Notes: generated from the letters alone by a model not told the origin. A stretch of 64,000 nucleotides of DNA from Paragordius varius (GCA_964247055.1 OZ176054.1:11408001-11472000), one strand, 5' to 3'. Shown: positions 11,626 to 24,200, counted from the stretch's first letter. Numbers and translations: made by a program.

Positions 11626-12229
11626 ATTATGATTGTTTAGTTGCCTTTTAACAGAACATTTGTCTGTATTTTATAATATTAATATAAATAAAAACCGTGG
11701 AATCTAAAATACACTGATAAACCAAGAAGTAAAATGCATAGCAGATATAGAATAAAATATAAATATATAATTTTATTATCAGGTTTGTCAATTATATCAA
11801 GAATGTTCTATTATTTTATATATCATTGGTAGGTGTTGTTTTACACTCGCAACAAACGGGAACTCAGTTTTTAGATACGGGCACTCGGTTTCTGTATTGA
11901 ATTGAAATTATATGCTTAGAAAATTAAATGCGTAAAAACCAAACATAAATAGATGATTATCCTTTCAATTAAATGTCGGATTTATGGGGCCCCAAACGGC
12001 TTTTTTAAATTGTGGTATATATGGTGATGGTAACTTTATAAGAAAAATAAACGAAAGTCCTCATTTGTAAAAAAATCCGTAATTGTAAAAATGAAATTTT
12101 AAAATTTTGAATATTAAAATGAAATATTATATTTTTCTTTATACTGATTAATAAATATCAAAATAGGAATTAATTCGTAATAAATTAATTTCTATTATTT
12201 GGCTATTATAATAATCATCATTATAGTAG

Positions 12230-12470
12230 AGATTGGTGTCGATTTGTGGCCTTTTTGTAGCGGTATTTTGGCCAATTTGTTCAATTCTACTAGAAAAAAG
12301 TAGGGCGAGATCTTAGGCGGTCTCGTGCATTGCAACTCCATCCTGCGTTATATAACGACCGGGTCATTTAACTTCTCTACTCCATCTGTATGTCATCCCA
12401 AGTTAGATTTAGTCATATGAACAAAGTATTAGGATGATGGTGTCTCGGGTTTAATTTTGTTAAAAATATA
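12230..12470. promoter_or_regulatory. Less AT-rich conserved stretch of block Q; possible promoter or 5' UTR
   Basis: It is strongly conserved with 60415-60650, including the motifs GATCTTAGGCGGTCTCGTGC and TATATAACGACCGGGTCATT. It lies upstream of the minus-strand gene candidate at 11625. The base composition and conservation could reflect a promoter or 5' UTR, but no defined promoter element is certain. Confidence 0.2.
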
Positions 12471-12600
12471 TATATTTAAGCCAGAAATTGATACACTAAA
12501 ACTATATCATTGTATTGAGTAATGTGACATTTACAATACCTAAAGATATGCGAGCATATGTAACAAAAGTTTTGAATTGTTTGAAAAAATGGTAAGCAAT

Positions 12601-13190
12601 ATACATGGCTGGACAAATCTACCCGAAAAATGGCGCGTCGGATATTGTCAGGAAAACAGGAACAAAACTATTCAAATCAATAAAAAAGTTAAAATTTGGG
12701 GTAATTTTTTTTAGATATGGTTAATGCTGTGACGAGATACCGAAACATATATTGCGATATTAAAATCGTCTGCTGATTTACTTGTCTAACGAATAACATC
12801 GCAGGGTATGCAGTGTTTAAACGAGTGGCAAATAGTATGTGGAATTAACTGCAAGATACCTCTTCATTCAGGATTTTAAACCCATAGAATTAAGTAAAGG
12901 TAAAAAACAGTTTAAAAGAAACAATACGGCATGGGCTATTTTTTAGGATTGGAAAGATGCAATGCCGAATTTACATATGTGGTAAGATAAGATGTAACGT
13001 TTTGTGGTTCTATTTCAAGTAGAAAGAGATTGTTGGGTGTAACATAGGTTACGAATGTATAAAGTCGATTGCATGGTTTTATGTTTAAGAAAATGGTTTG
13101 ATATGACATGAGCTGGGATAAATCCAAGTAGAAAGGTTTTTTATATAGAGTGCGTCCGAAATCGAGGGGATATCAAAAACATCCTGATAT

Positions 13191-13228
<38 letters not shown>

Positions 13229-13407
13229 TTATATATATATACTGATAGATATATGTATTATAATTCTCATGGTCCTTTTGATTTCGGAGCTCACGAGTGT
13301 TCTAAAAAAGTTATTGCAGTTTTGTGGTGATTGCTCGATATCGTAAACCAGCAAAATCAGCTTATATAAATGAAATTTTTTGGTAAAATTTAAATATATC
13401 ATTATAA
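12601..13407. other. Unassigned AT-rich region with TA microsatellite
   Basis: It contains a TA run at about 13192-13222 within an imperfect palindrome (CCGAAATCGAGGGG near 13155 against the CCTTTTGATTTCGGAG near 13273). A minus-strand ORF of 63 codons (12936-13127) has no recognised domain. The segment around 13140-13400 resembles 31.19-31.38 kb inside the large palindrome. Confidence 0.35.
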
Positions 13408-14531
13408 CACTAGACAACAAATTTTAACTTTTTTTAACTGCCATTCTTGTAAATTTAAAATTAATTTCATTAAAGTACATATTTAGTATATCTAAAAAGA
13501 AAATTGGTCCAGCATGGAAGAATTTTTTTATATTAGAGTTTATCGATAATTTTTGGCCCCGATTTAACATTAAACTCGAAATTTCAAAAATTAAAAGTTT
13601 TAGATATGAAGCCAAGTATTTTATATCATTCGAAAGAGCGCAAAAAACTGCATCTCTTAAATGGTAGTAAGTCATTTAAATTAATCGGATGTAAAAGTTA
13701 TTTGGATTTTAATGGTCGAAATTTTCAATCCTTAAATAAGTCAAGAATTTTCACTTTCAAACTAATTTGAAAATCATATAAATTATTTTAATATAATTAT
13801 TAGGGTTATATCAGTATTTAATTTAAAAAAAATGTTTGAAAAAGCTTTTGGCTTGCTTTTTAATAAAAATTATTATTATCATAAATATTTTACCTAGTGG
13901 ATACTAAAATGCATAGTTATAACTGTAAATTTATTACATAATGGCTATAAAAATTCAAAAATACCTTAAACTTTGTTTTTATCTTTAAAATTTCGAAATT
14001 ATCAGCATTATAAATAAAATAAATTAATATTGATGAGATGGTGGTTTTTAAAAAACAAAAAACTTAAAAATGGCTGTTTTGAGTGACATAAAAGCAATAA
14101 AAAAATGTTTTAATCAAAAAAACTTTCTTGTGTTATATTTTTTGCACATTCATCACCATCTAAATAAAGTTTAAGCCATTTTCATCCATTAGTTTAAAAA
14201 ATATAATAATCAAAAAAAATGCTCTCGCTTTGCGAGTTTGTCGCTCTTTGTGTCCAATATTAACTGTCGATATAATACATATTAGTATGCATTTTATAGA
14301 GTTTTTATTACTCTTTCGAATGATATATTACAAATGGGCATTACTTGTATATTTTCAAAGAAAAATATTTTTTAGTAAAATTTTGATAAAGAGGGCGCAT
14401 AATCAAAAAAATCAAATTATACAAAATTCTTCCAACGAGTTATAATTTTTATTTCAGATTTACTGTTAAAATGATACTAAATATCAGAAAATTCAAAAAA
14501 CTCGAATGGCAGAAAAATTTGTTGTCCAGTG
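13408..14531. mobile_element. CACTA-type (EnSpm-like) DNA element, short copy
   Basis: Terminal inverted repeats begin CACTAGACAACAAATTTT on the left, and AAATTTGTTGTCCAGTG closes the right. The element is flanked by the 3-bp duplication TAA (13405-13407 and 14532-14534). CACT(A/G) termini plus a 3-bp target duplication are the hallmark of the CACTA/EnSpm superfamily. At 1124 bp it encodes no recognisable transposase and is probably non-autonomous. It shares termini with 28411-30291. Confidence 0.6.
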
Positions 14532-14802
14532 TAATATGCTAGAAAGGCCAACCATTTTTTTCAGAACATCAAATTTTTTAGATATGGGCTCGAAATGTCC
14601 CAAACTTTTTCGGCCCTTCTACTTTTTTAAAATAAACACAAAAAAATAGATTTTGCAATTAAACAAATATATGCTAGTGAATGGCCTCAAAAAAACATAT
14701 TTATGATAAAATACTAAAAATTTAATATTTACTAATATATATTTGAAGTATACCTCATACTATTTTAAGGAATGATGGAAACGGTATAATAACGCGTTAA
14801 GG

Positions 14803-16361
14803 CAGTGGTAGTCAACCACGGTCCGCGGGCCGCATGCGGCCCTAAGAGTGCTTTTAAATTGCCCTATGACCTTATTGATACTTAAATTATTTTTTTATTG
14901 ATGAATTTTTAAAATACACATAAACAAATTTTCGCTTATTTTAATATTAATTTATTTTCTCTAGATCTAATTTTGGTTATTTTTATTTTTTAACCAATTT
15001 GAAATGTACAAAACTTTCCCTACAATAAATGATTTCAAAATTTTGACACACGTTGTTTCTGTATTACTTTTTCTTTTCTATTTTGAAATTTTTATTGCAT
15101 TCCTTTTTTGTATTCAAGCAAGTCTTTCACCCAAACTTGCATATACATATTCTTTTCATTGCTATCCTACATCATTTTTTATAACTGAGCTCCAAAAATA
15201 TTTTTAAATCAACATCATTAAAACCTGTTTTTTTATATCATAATTCAAATTATTTTTTGAAAAAATTTACATAATATATAAACACAAATTCAAAGGATGA
15301 CATCTAATGGTAAAAAACGTAAATTATCTAATGAAAATCGCTCGTTTATAAATGGGAACAATAATTTTTTGTCGTTTTAAATAAATATGTTGTTACCTGC
15401 CTTATATGTAAGGACAACATAATTATAAATACAACATTGAAAGATATTTTACATCCACATTCTCATAAATTACCAGAAAATCATGAGGAAAGAAACGAAA
15501 AATATAAAAAGATTAGGGAATTATACCAGAAAGAAAATCTATTATGTCTATAGCTTTCTCCCAGGAAAAAGCTGTAAAATTAGCTTCTATTAAAAAATTA
15601 ATAATATATAAACAAGATTTTATAAATTAAACCCTATATTCTCCAATACTCACGATTCATAAAGAAAATATATTTACCGCAGAGATTAATTTAATAATAG
15701 ACAATCATTTAACATTTTTATCTGAGATGAATTTCAGATCCAAGAATTAAGAAATATTAAAAATTGCTTAAAACACGTTGAAAATCTATGGAATATGGAT
15801 ATATCCAATATTAGGCAACTTGAGCATTTCGGTTTTGATCAGGCGTATATCATTGAAGATTTCGTAGATTTTAAAAATGATTTCACGGAGGCTATATTCA
15901 AGGAGAATCGTAGAGAAGAAAGATATGTAGAGTTTTGGCAAGATGCGCCAAATAAATATGAGAATATAAAAAAATCTCAAGTTATTCTAAATGTTTTTCT
16001 ATCAACTTACACGTGTGAAACGGCATATTCAAACAGAAGACATACAGAAATTGCTTAACCGATGATCATATGGACGACGTTTTAAGATTGGCCTATGAGG
16101 CGAAACCAAATTTGGCAAAGATTATTGGTTAATATTAAAATAAATGTTGTTATCATATTATTTTAATTTTTTAAACTAAATAACGAGTTTTTAGCTGGAT
16201 TTACATGCGATCCGAAAAAAATTCATTGTGCTGATTTAGATATAAATATGTGCAGCTGTGTCAAATAACTATGGAATTTTTGCCATTATATGGTTCATGG
16301 CACCCTCGAAAAAAAATATATATTTTATTTGGCCCGTCAAATTTTTTGATGAGTACCACTG
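14803..16361 (+). mobile_element. hAT family B, copy 1 (internally deleted)
   Basis: It begins CAGTGGTAGTCAACCACGG and ends GATGAGTACCACTG, so the termini are short inverted repeats of hAT type. Flanks CGTTAAGG and CTTTAGGT may be a decayed 8-bp target duplication. A relic start MTSNGKKRKLS lies at 15297, and the transposase C-terminus lies at 15786-16130 (MDISNIRQLEHFGFDQ, then STYTCETAYSNRRHTEIA, the hAT dimerisation segment). The catalytic core is missing or shattered. Confidence 0.75.
15795..16058 (+). pseudogene. hAT family B transposase C-terminal fragment
   Basis: An 87-codon open stretch matches 60834-61178 almost residue for residue and the segment at 63.9 kb. It contains the hAT C-terminal dimerisation signature in diverged form (LSTYTCETAYSN). 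In this copy the frame closes at TAA (16056-16058), whereas the 60.8 kb copy continues for another 30 codons after YRNS. Part of a dead element. Confidence 0.65.
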
Positions 16362-17000
16362 CTTTAGGTATAATTAAAACACCCTTTTCTATATATTATC
16401 TCGGAATTTATATTATAATATTCTTTTGTCATCATGATATTTAATATAAACTATTTTTTTTATAAACTACCCAAATTTTAAAAAATAGCCCTTTAAAAAG
16501 GCAATGATGGAAAAGCATCCCTCCAATTATACAGAAAAAATGTTAATATAATATCTTATGGTTTAAGTACCATAAAAGTCACTTCATTAATTTATTATAA
16601 ATAAAATTTTCAATTAATATCCATATTTCTGAAACAACTTTATGTAAATTTTGGCATATATTTGAAATTATTGCGGAATCTCGACCCTTTTACCTTTTTA
16701 TGAAGAGAACATGTAAGTTGCGGACGTGTTCAAGATGCTAATTTTGGAGTTTACATCAAATATTAAAATTTTTTAAAAAAATATTGTTTAGCTTTTTATA
16801 TGAAGGGAATTTTTCGGAATGAAATATTTAGCTTTCATCAAAAAATTTCTAATAAATTATGTGGGCAAATTGTGCCATTGATATTAGCAGTTACCAGTTA
16901 ATTAACCTTCTTAAATCACTCTTAAGGAAACATGATAATCCTGATACATCGGCCTGTCAGGATATATTTTTTTTTTGATAATGTCAGTTTATCACATCAA
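16362..17000. repeat. Flank shared with 61401-62020 (segmental duplication)
   Basis: The similarity between the hAT copies continues past their right ends into host DNA. For example, CTATATATTATCTCGGAAT and CTTAAATCACTCTTAAGGAAA occur in both. The duplication is therefore genomic rather than transpositional. No gene seen in it. Confidence 0.7.
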
Positions 17001-17124
17001 ATGCCACATAGTAACAGCAAAGAGAATTAATTTTGGCTGATAAAGTACAAAGAGAAAAATAACTCTTAGCCAATAATCTCCCTTTGATATATATATATAT
17101 ATATTATATATATATGTATATGTT

Positions 17125-18246
17125 CTGTCTGCAAAAAAGAGGGTCATTTTGATTTAACGAAAATTTTTTTTTTCATGAGATAGCTTATGACCTGTGAATT
17201 CATTTGCCACAAAAATTTTTATTTGTTGACAACCTAGTTTTTAAAATATTGAGAAAATTAAAATCGGGCAAAAAGTGAAATTAAGGAGAATTCAAAAAAT
17301 AATTATAAAATTTGAGATATTATGGTTTATTATCATTTTAGGATATATTTTCAATATATAAAAAGCCTAAAATCATATAGTTAGGGTTTCTATGAAATTC
17401 CAGCTTAAAAGATGGCGTCTTTATATTATAACACTCAAAAGACAAAAAATTTAATGAAACTATATTAAAATAATTTTTTTTAATTATTTGCAACCTAAAC
17501 TCACTTTTAAAATCTTAACATTCATATTTTATTCGGTAAAAAAACTTCTATATCAAAATAAAACCAAAAATATTGTTTTTTATTTTTCCATTTTTTTGTC
17601 ATCTGGTTTATGAGTGTATAAAAAGTTTATACTGTTTTATTTTGGATTTTTACATGAGCAGTATATATTTTATGCAAAATATGATTTGAAAGTATTTGAA
17701 TATCAACCAACAATCCGTACAAATCCCAATACAAATATTATTTGTCATAAAACAGACTTAGAAGATTCCAAAATAAAACAGCATAAATTTTTTTACACTC
17801 ATAAACATGCCAAAAATGAAAATTTAAAAAAAAAATTTTTTTTGGCAATTGATATATAAGTTTTTTTTACTGAATAAAATATGAATGTTTGATTTAAATA
17901 ATGAGTTGAAGTAGTAAATAGTTAAAAAAATAATATAGTTCCATAAAATTTTATTGACTTTTAAGTGAGGCCATCTTATGAGCTGAAATTTTATAGAAAC
18001 CCTAGCTATATGATTTTAGGCTGTTTATAAATTGAAAATATATCCTAAAATGATAATAGTCCATAATATCTCAAATTTTATCATTATTTTATCCTTAATT
18101 ATCCTTAATTTTCAGTTTTTGCCCGATTTTAATTTTCTCAATATTTCAAAAAATCAACAAATAAAATTTTTTACGGCAAATGAATTCACTGGTCATAAGC
18201 TATCTCATTTTCGTTTAATCCAAATGACCCTCTTTTTTGCACACAG
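17125..18246. mobile_element. Foldback (long-TIR) element 1 inserted in a TA microsatellite
   Basis: Nearly the whole 1122 bp is an imperfect palindrome. The left end CTGTCTGCAAAAAAGAGGGT mirrors the right end CCCTCTTTTTTGCACACAG. ATGAGATAGCTTATGACC near the left has its inverse GGTCATAAGCTATCTCAT near the right. It is flanked by TA runs on both sides. ORFs inside are palindrome by-products and encode nothing recognised. Confidence 0.7.
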
Positions 18247-18270
18247 TATATATATATATATATATATATA
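18247..18270. repeat. (TA)12 microsatellite between two foldback elements
   Basis: A pure TA run separating the end of foldback 1 from the start of foldback 2; probably the target sequence. Confidence 0.9.
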
Positions 18271-19429
18271 CTGTGTACAAAGAAGGGGGTTAATATTTTT
18301 TAACAATTTTTTTTTTCATGAGATAGCTTATGACCAGCGAATTCATTTGCCGCAAAAATTATTTGTTGGTGACGTACTTTTTGAAATATTGAAAGAAATT
18401 CGAAATCGGTCAAAAAGTGAAAATTGAGGAATTAAGGATAATTTAAAAAGCAATGAAAAAATTTGAGATATTATGGTTTATTATCAGGAGATATTTCAAT
18501 ATACAAATAGGCTAAATCATATAGTTGGGTTTCTATAAAATTTTAGTTTAAAAGATGGCGGTTTTCTTTTAACACCCTTAATAAATTTTTTTATGAAACT
18601 AAATTTAAATATTTTTTAATTATTTATTGTTAAACTCCTTAATAAAATCTTAATATTTATATTTTATTCAGTAAAAAAACTTATATATCAAAATAACAAA
18701 AAATATTGTTATTTTTTCATTTTTTGTCGTCTGGTTTATGGGTGCATATACATGAGTGGGAATTATAAAGTATATGATTTATGCAAAATAGTATTTAAAA
18801 GCGGTGAAATATTAACCAACAATCCTTACAAATCCCTGTAAAAAGTCTGTTTTATGACAAATTAATAATTTTATTGGGATTTCGGATTGTGTGTTGTATT
18901 ATACTACTTTTAACCTATAATTATATACTTTATAATTGCCACTCATAGAAGATTCCAAAATAAAACAGCATAAATTTTTTTTACACTCATATACATGCCA
19001 AAAATGAAAATTTTAAAAACAAATTTTTTTTGGATATTGATATATAAGTTTTTTTACTGAATAAAATATGAATGTTAGATTAAATATAGTTTAACTAGTT
19101 ATTAAAAAAAATTTTAATATAGTTCCATAAAATTTTTTGACTTGTGTGTTAAAAACGCCATCTTTTGTGCTGAAATTTAACTATATCAGTTTTAGGCTAT
19201 TTATATATTGAAAAGATATCCTAAAATGTTAATAAACCATAATATCTCAAATTTTATCATTATTTTTTGAATTATCCTTATTTATCACTTTTTGCCCAAT
19301 TTCGATCTATCAGTATTTCAAAAACTAGGCTGTCAACAAATAATATTGTGGCAAATAAATTCCTGGTCACAAGCTATTTCATGAAAAAAAAATTTTCTCA
19401 TTAAAATCAACCCTCTTTTTTGCAAACAG
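18271..19429. mobile_element. Foldback element 2, same family, tandem with element 1
   Basis: It starts CTGTGTACAAAGAAGGGGGT and ends CCCTCTTTTTTGCAAACAG. It has the same internal order as element 1 (ATGAGATAGCTTATGACC, then the inverse half) and is likewise bounded by TA runs. It is 1159 bp long with no coding capacity. Confidence 0.7.
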
Positions 19430-19971
19430 TATATATATATATATATATGGTTGGTTGGTTTTTCCTAAGTCGTAAACGACTTTTTGGATATAGTTTTAAC
19501 TATTTCTTTCCATTTTTTTCTATCTTTCACCGATATATTGAGCTCTTTCAATGTCATTTTGGTCTCTTCTTTTATCGTATCCAACCACCTCATCGGTGGT
19601 CGGCCACGTTTCCTTTGCCCTTCTACCTTCCCAAACATTGTATCTTTCTCCAGAGATTTCGATCGCATGACATGACCAAAATATGTTAACTTTCTTTTTA
19701 GAATTATCTCCAGTATGTTTGTTTTAGGTTTTATTTCTGAAATTAGATTTCCATTCTTAATTTTATCCTTCCAGGTCTATCCTAGCATCCTACGCCAGCA
19801 GCTCCTTTCAAAAGCCATGAGCCTTTCTTTGTCCCTTTTTCTGAGAGTCCAACTCTCACATCCATATGTGGTGACCGGGAGAACGAAACAGTAGAGTAAT
19901 CTTTTTTTGGTTTCAACTCCTACGCTTTTGTTTTTCCAAATCTTTATTAATTTAGTCATCGCTTCACTACC

Positions 19972-21057
19972 CTATCCTATTCTCTTTCTGATGTCAGGAG
20001 TTGAAGACCCCTCCTCTGAAATTATTGCGCCCAAAAACGTTAACTGTTTAACTATTTCTATTTCTACTCCTTCTATAAAAATTGTAGGCTTTTTTCCTGT
20101 ACATAATATTTTGGTTTTGTTAGGATTAAGCTTAAGACCATAACTCAAACTTTCCTTTCGAATCTCTTCAATCAATTCCTTCAAATCATTTGCACTTTCA
20201 GCTATAAGAGTGGTATCGTCTGCAAACCTTAAATTATTGATTGTTCTCCCTCCTATTCTTACTCCAATATTTTTACCATCCAACTTCCTCATTATCATTT
20301 CTGTGCACATATTAAACAGATAAGGGGATAAGCAACACCCTTGTCTGACTCCTTTCAAGATAGGTATTTCGTCTGTGTCCCCCGCTGATGTTCTAATAAT
20401 CGCTCTTTGTTTAACATAGAGAGAGCTCATCAATCTTATTAAGTGAGACGATACCCCTACTAACTTTAATGTTTCCCACAAGGAGTCATAGTTAATTGAA
20501 TTGAAGGCTTGTCTGTAATCAATAAAACACATGTATAATTCCTTCTGGAACTCTTTTGATGTTTCCATTATCCTTCTCATGTTTGAGATATGGTCTCTTG
20601 TGCTTTTTCCCTTCATAAATCCGGCTTGATTTTCTGGTATTTATGTCTGTATGATACTGTGCATCCTGTTTTGTATTACTTTTAGTAAGACCTTACTAGC
20701 GTGGCTAATAAGAGATATGTTCCGATAGTTCTCGCATTGGAGTACATCTCCTTTTTTGTATATTGGGAGATATACAGATGATGTCCAGTCGTTAGGCCAC
20801 TCACATGTTTCCCACACCTTTTGACATAACTGGTGTATCGTTTCTACAGGAATAGCTTTTATGAACTCTATTGGGATATTGTCTAATCCCATCGCTTTGT
20901 TGTTAGGAATTTGTTTTAAGGCTAATTCGACCTCCTCCCTTAGTATATCTGGATCACGTTCTTCGTCTTTTAATTGCAACACCTTTGCTTGAGGAGCCTG
21001 ATAGAGTTTTTGGGTGTATTCCTTCCATCTTTCTCGTACTTCTGTTTGTTTGCACAA
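19972..21057 (-). pseudogene. LINE 1 reverse transcriptase
   Basis: The fingers and palm motifs are present in order: NNKAMGLDNIPIEF, IYKKGDVLQCENYRNISL, then after one in-frame stop NQAGFMKGKSTRDH, FIDYRQAFNSINYD, GVRQGCCLSPYLFN and LRFADDTTLIAES, which has the catalytic FADD in place of YADD. The thumb continues below 19972 with YGCESWTLRKRDKERL and the basic tail RKRGRPPMRWLDTI, typical of RTE-like elements. Confidence 0.85.
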
Positions 21058-21839
21058 TATGGTGCCATTCTCTTTTTTAATCTTTTGGGATCATATAAAA
21101 GGTTTATGAGTCATTTGCTTTAGTTTCTGGAACATTGGTTGCATTAATCCTTTTTTGTTATTTAATTCCACTTCCAGACATTGTTTATTAAGGAAATCTT
21201 CATAATCCTTCCTTGTTTGTCGTTGAAATTCTTTGTTATATAATTTTACCATTTTATTATCACCTCTTAATTTAGCTTTTCTCCTCTTTTCTGCTATCTC
21301 TAAACTCTTTTCTGATATCCATTTGTTAACTTTCCTCTTTACTCTCTGCACTTTTTCTTTTGCCACTTCATTAACAACATTTTTTATCGTTCCCCATAAT
21401 TGTTCTGAGCTATATTCACTGTCCAATCTTTCTAATCTGTCTTTTGTTTCTGTTCTAAAACTATTTGGAATGTTCCGAGTGTCATATCTGTATATCTGCT
21501 TAACCTTATTTTTAATTATTTTAAGTTTGATTTTGGTTACTAGAAGCTCATGATCGCTAGAGCAATCGCTGCTTTTGCTTGTTTTGGTATCGATTATAGA
21601 GCTTTTCCATTTTTGAGGACATATTATGTAATCAATTTGGTTCTTATATTTATCACATGGAGAGGTCCATGTGTATAACCTCCTATTGTGTTGTGGAAAC
21701 CATGTGTTGGTTATCATCATTTCATTTTCTTGACAAAAATTGATCAGTGCTTCACCGGTCTCGTTTCGTTCTCCCAATCCATATGGGCCAACTATTTGAT
21801 CTACTCTACCTCTACCGACTTTGCTGTTCCAATCCCCTC

Positions 21840-22268
21840 CTATATAATCATATCTCCTTTCTTCGTTTCATCCAAAACTATTTGCAACGTTGCATAAAAA
21901 TCCTCTATGTCTTCTTTGGGAGCGTTTGACGTAGGAGCATAGACTACTATGTATGTAAATTTAAGTGGCTTGGCATTCAGCCTAATACTCATGATTCTGG
22001 GTGTATATGGTGTATAACTAATGAGACTTTTATTCAATTTGTTTTTTATTAATACTGCAACGCCTTCTGATTTCTGGTCATCTCTCCCCGATCTTAACAA
22101 TGTATAATTTTCATTTTGTACTTTCGCGCTACCTTTTTGCTTGGTTTCCGTTAGACCCAGTATATCTAAGTTTAATCTTTCCATTTCCTTTTCAATTATC
22201 ACTTGTTTTGTTTCTGTTAAGGAACGTACGTTCCAGCATCCAACTTTGAAAAGTCGCGTTAAGTTCAT
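21840..22268 (-). pseudogene. LINE 1 apurinic-like endonuclease, N-terminal part
   Basis: It begins MNLTRLFKVGCWNVRSL and contains the active-site blocks WNVRSL, LGLTETK, RSGRDDQKSEGVAVLI and VVYAPTS of exonuclease-endonuclease-phosphatase enzymes, as in host proteins annotated as craniofacial development protein 2-like. A small indel at about 21840 shifts the frame. The domain continues on 21777-21540 with NQIDYII and SSDHELLVTKIKL, which holds the catalytic Asp-His pair. Confidence 0.85.
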
Positions 22269-22335
22269 ATAGTAAAACTATTTTTTGGCAGTAATATACG
22301 AGGGTGGTTTGCCATTGCCTTCCCTCTCACTTACC

Positions 22336-22840
22336 CTCTTTACAAAAAAAAATAAATAAAAAAATAAATATCTAGAATAAATAAAATTAAAGAGTGATCT
22401 TTATAATGTTGTTAATTTGGATAAATTATAAATATTAATATTTCACTCTATCTAGCAATCATAGAAAAATATAAAGAAATTATGTCTAGGCCAGTAAAAA
22501 TAAAATAATTAGGCACTAAGGAGTTGAGAAAAAAAAGGGATGATATGTATAACAATGATTTTTGATGACTTATGAATTATATTACTCTTTAAATTACATA
22601 CTTAGCATACAAATAAAAAAAAAACTCTACAAAACAAGGAAAAAGATTAATAATTACTAAAAGGAAACATATTTTTAAATATATTTATAGTATATAATAA
22701 TATAAAATAATAATAATACTCTCCTTGAATTTCTTGCCGCTTTTAATCACATGGTTTCAATATATATATATATATATATTTATACTGTCAGTCAATAATT
22801 AATTTAATGCAATGTATACTTAGTCATACTGTAATAAAGA
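22336..22840. other. AT-rich spacer, TA run
   Basis: No gene. A TA run lies at about 22761-22781. Simple AT-rich DNA. Confidence 0.35.
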
Positions 22841-23262
22841 GTAGTGAAAAAGTAATCTATATATTTATAAAAAAGAAAAATGCTGGCTTTGTGATCTGTT
22901 TCCAGAGAACCGGTAGACTCAATTAAATCCAATGTCAAAAACATTAAATTCATTAATGAATGCCCCGACAATAGCTTCGCCTTTTTTTGAATTTCCCCCC
23001 AATTCGACCCCATGTGAAACGGGTGTTTTTTGAAAACAGAAGTCCACAAATCGTGTCTTTGAGACAATTATCCGAAAAACATGTTAATATGATTTTTTAC
23101 TAATTTTCAATTGCGCCGAACATAGTTGGCTCGCTTTTTTAATTTAGGCCCTCTTTTTACCCCCTCCCGTAAAATGCCATTTTTTAAAAAATATCAATCC
23201 GCAAAAATAATTTTTTGAATCCAGTATTCGCCTACGGTATGAGACCGTAAAAATTCAATAAT

Positions 23263-24200
23263 GATTCCAGGTATTCCCTGTTAAAAGGCAAAAATTATAG
23301 TCGTTCGTTTCCTTTACATTGGCTGCTGGGTAAGAAGATATCCGCTAAATATTGCCCCGTCATATCAGAAAGCTTTTTTTAGGAGTTAATTTTCAGGTAA
23401 CCCTTGACCATATAAGTTCAATAGCTGCTTAAAATATTACCCGTAAAAAGAGAAAAATTCAGGTCGTGTGGTTTTCTAAAATTAGCCGTTAATTAGGTCT
23501 TTCACGCCCTGTAAAATTACCTACCATAGAATGATTTTTTAATGAGGTAATTTTTCCCAAAACTAATGAGAGCATGTGGAATCAATCATGATTCCAGGTA
23601 TTATCCGTGACAAGGCAAAAATTTTATTCAATCGCTTTTTTTGCATCAGCTTCTGGATAGGGGTCTACCTACGTAAAACTGCGTCACCATATCGATACAG
23701 CCTGCCTTTAAAGAAAAACTTCAGAAAACCTATGAGACTAATAGGAACATATGGATTTATTTCCCATATAAAGTCAAAAATTTTGCCCCATGCTTTTATC
23801 TACCGGCCTCTGGGTTAGGAGCTACCCGTCAAAAACTGCGCCACTATATAGAAATTGCGTTGTTCTGTAGCTATATGAAGCCATATGAGCTCACTATATT
23901 GAAATATTATCCGTAACTTGGCAAAAATAGTCACGCGTTTTTTAGCCGTGGGGCCTTTATGCCCTAAAAATACACCATAATATAAGATCATTTAGTGTTG
24001 AGGTATTATTCCAATAACCCATGTGACGATGGTATCAAATATGATTCCAAATATTTGCCCTATAAAGGCTATATTGGTCTATGGGTAGGGGTCTACTGGT
24101 TCAAAACTGAGGCGCCATGAAAAAATGGCGTGATTTTGGAGAATTTTCAAAAAGCAGCCATACGAGTTCAGTTTAACACATTTCTGGGGAATTCGTATAT
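23263..24200. repeat. Degenerate tandem repeat of about 160 bp, about 6 units
   Basis: A recurring core like GATTCCAGGTATT followed by ...AAGGCAAAAATTT starts near 23263, 23425, 23588, 23755, 23895 and 24045. Each core is followed by TAGGG or GGGTA and AAACTGCGCCACCATAT. Units are strongly diverged. The paralogous array at 41735-43200 has more units. Not coding. Confidence 0.65.

Larger units (their letters stand above)
8650..12600. repeat. Segmental duplication block Q, copy 0
   Basis: The sequence aligns co-linearly, with many small indels, to 33.38-34.75 kb and to 46.54-49.47 plus 60.09-60.83 kb. Shared landmarks include ATGGTGCTTGGGTT (9.07/47.06 kb), GGATCTGTTGATAGACACTT (10.38/48.02 kb), GCCCGGTTCATGATTCC (11.24/48.82 kb) and GATCTTAGGCGGTCTCGTGC (12.31/60.50 kb). 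This copy lacks the 10.6 kb hAT insertion, so it preserves the empty site at 11888-11895. It carries the private insertion 9617-9840. Confidence 0.8.
19450..22335 (-). mobile_element. RTE-like LINE (element 1), nearly full length
   Basis: A non-LTR retrotransposon read on the minus strand, about 2.9 kb long. The order is endonuclease (22268-21540), linker, reverse transcriptase (21057-19972) and C-terminal region to 19465. The 3' end runs into a TA microsatellite tail at 19429-19448, as is common for RTE elements. The 5' end is near the conserved motif GGCAATGGCAAACC at about 22310. The coding frame is broken by only about half a dozen stops and small indels (for example a stop before NQAGFMKGK at about 20640 and one at 21088), so the copy is fairly young. 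It abuts foldback element 2. Confidence 0.85.

Noticed and set aside
18032-18427. 131-codon ORF spanning the end of one foldback and the start of the next
   Set aside because: It crosses the TA microsatellite and both palindrome ends; no conservation as a protein.
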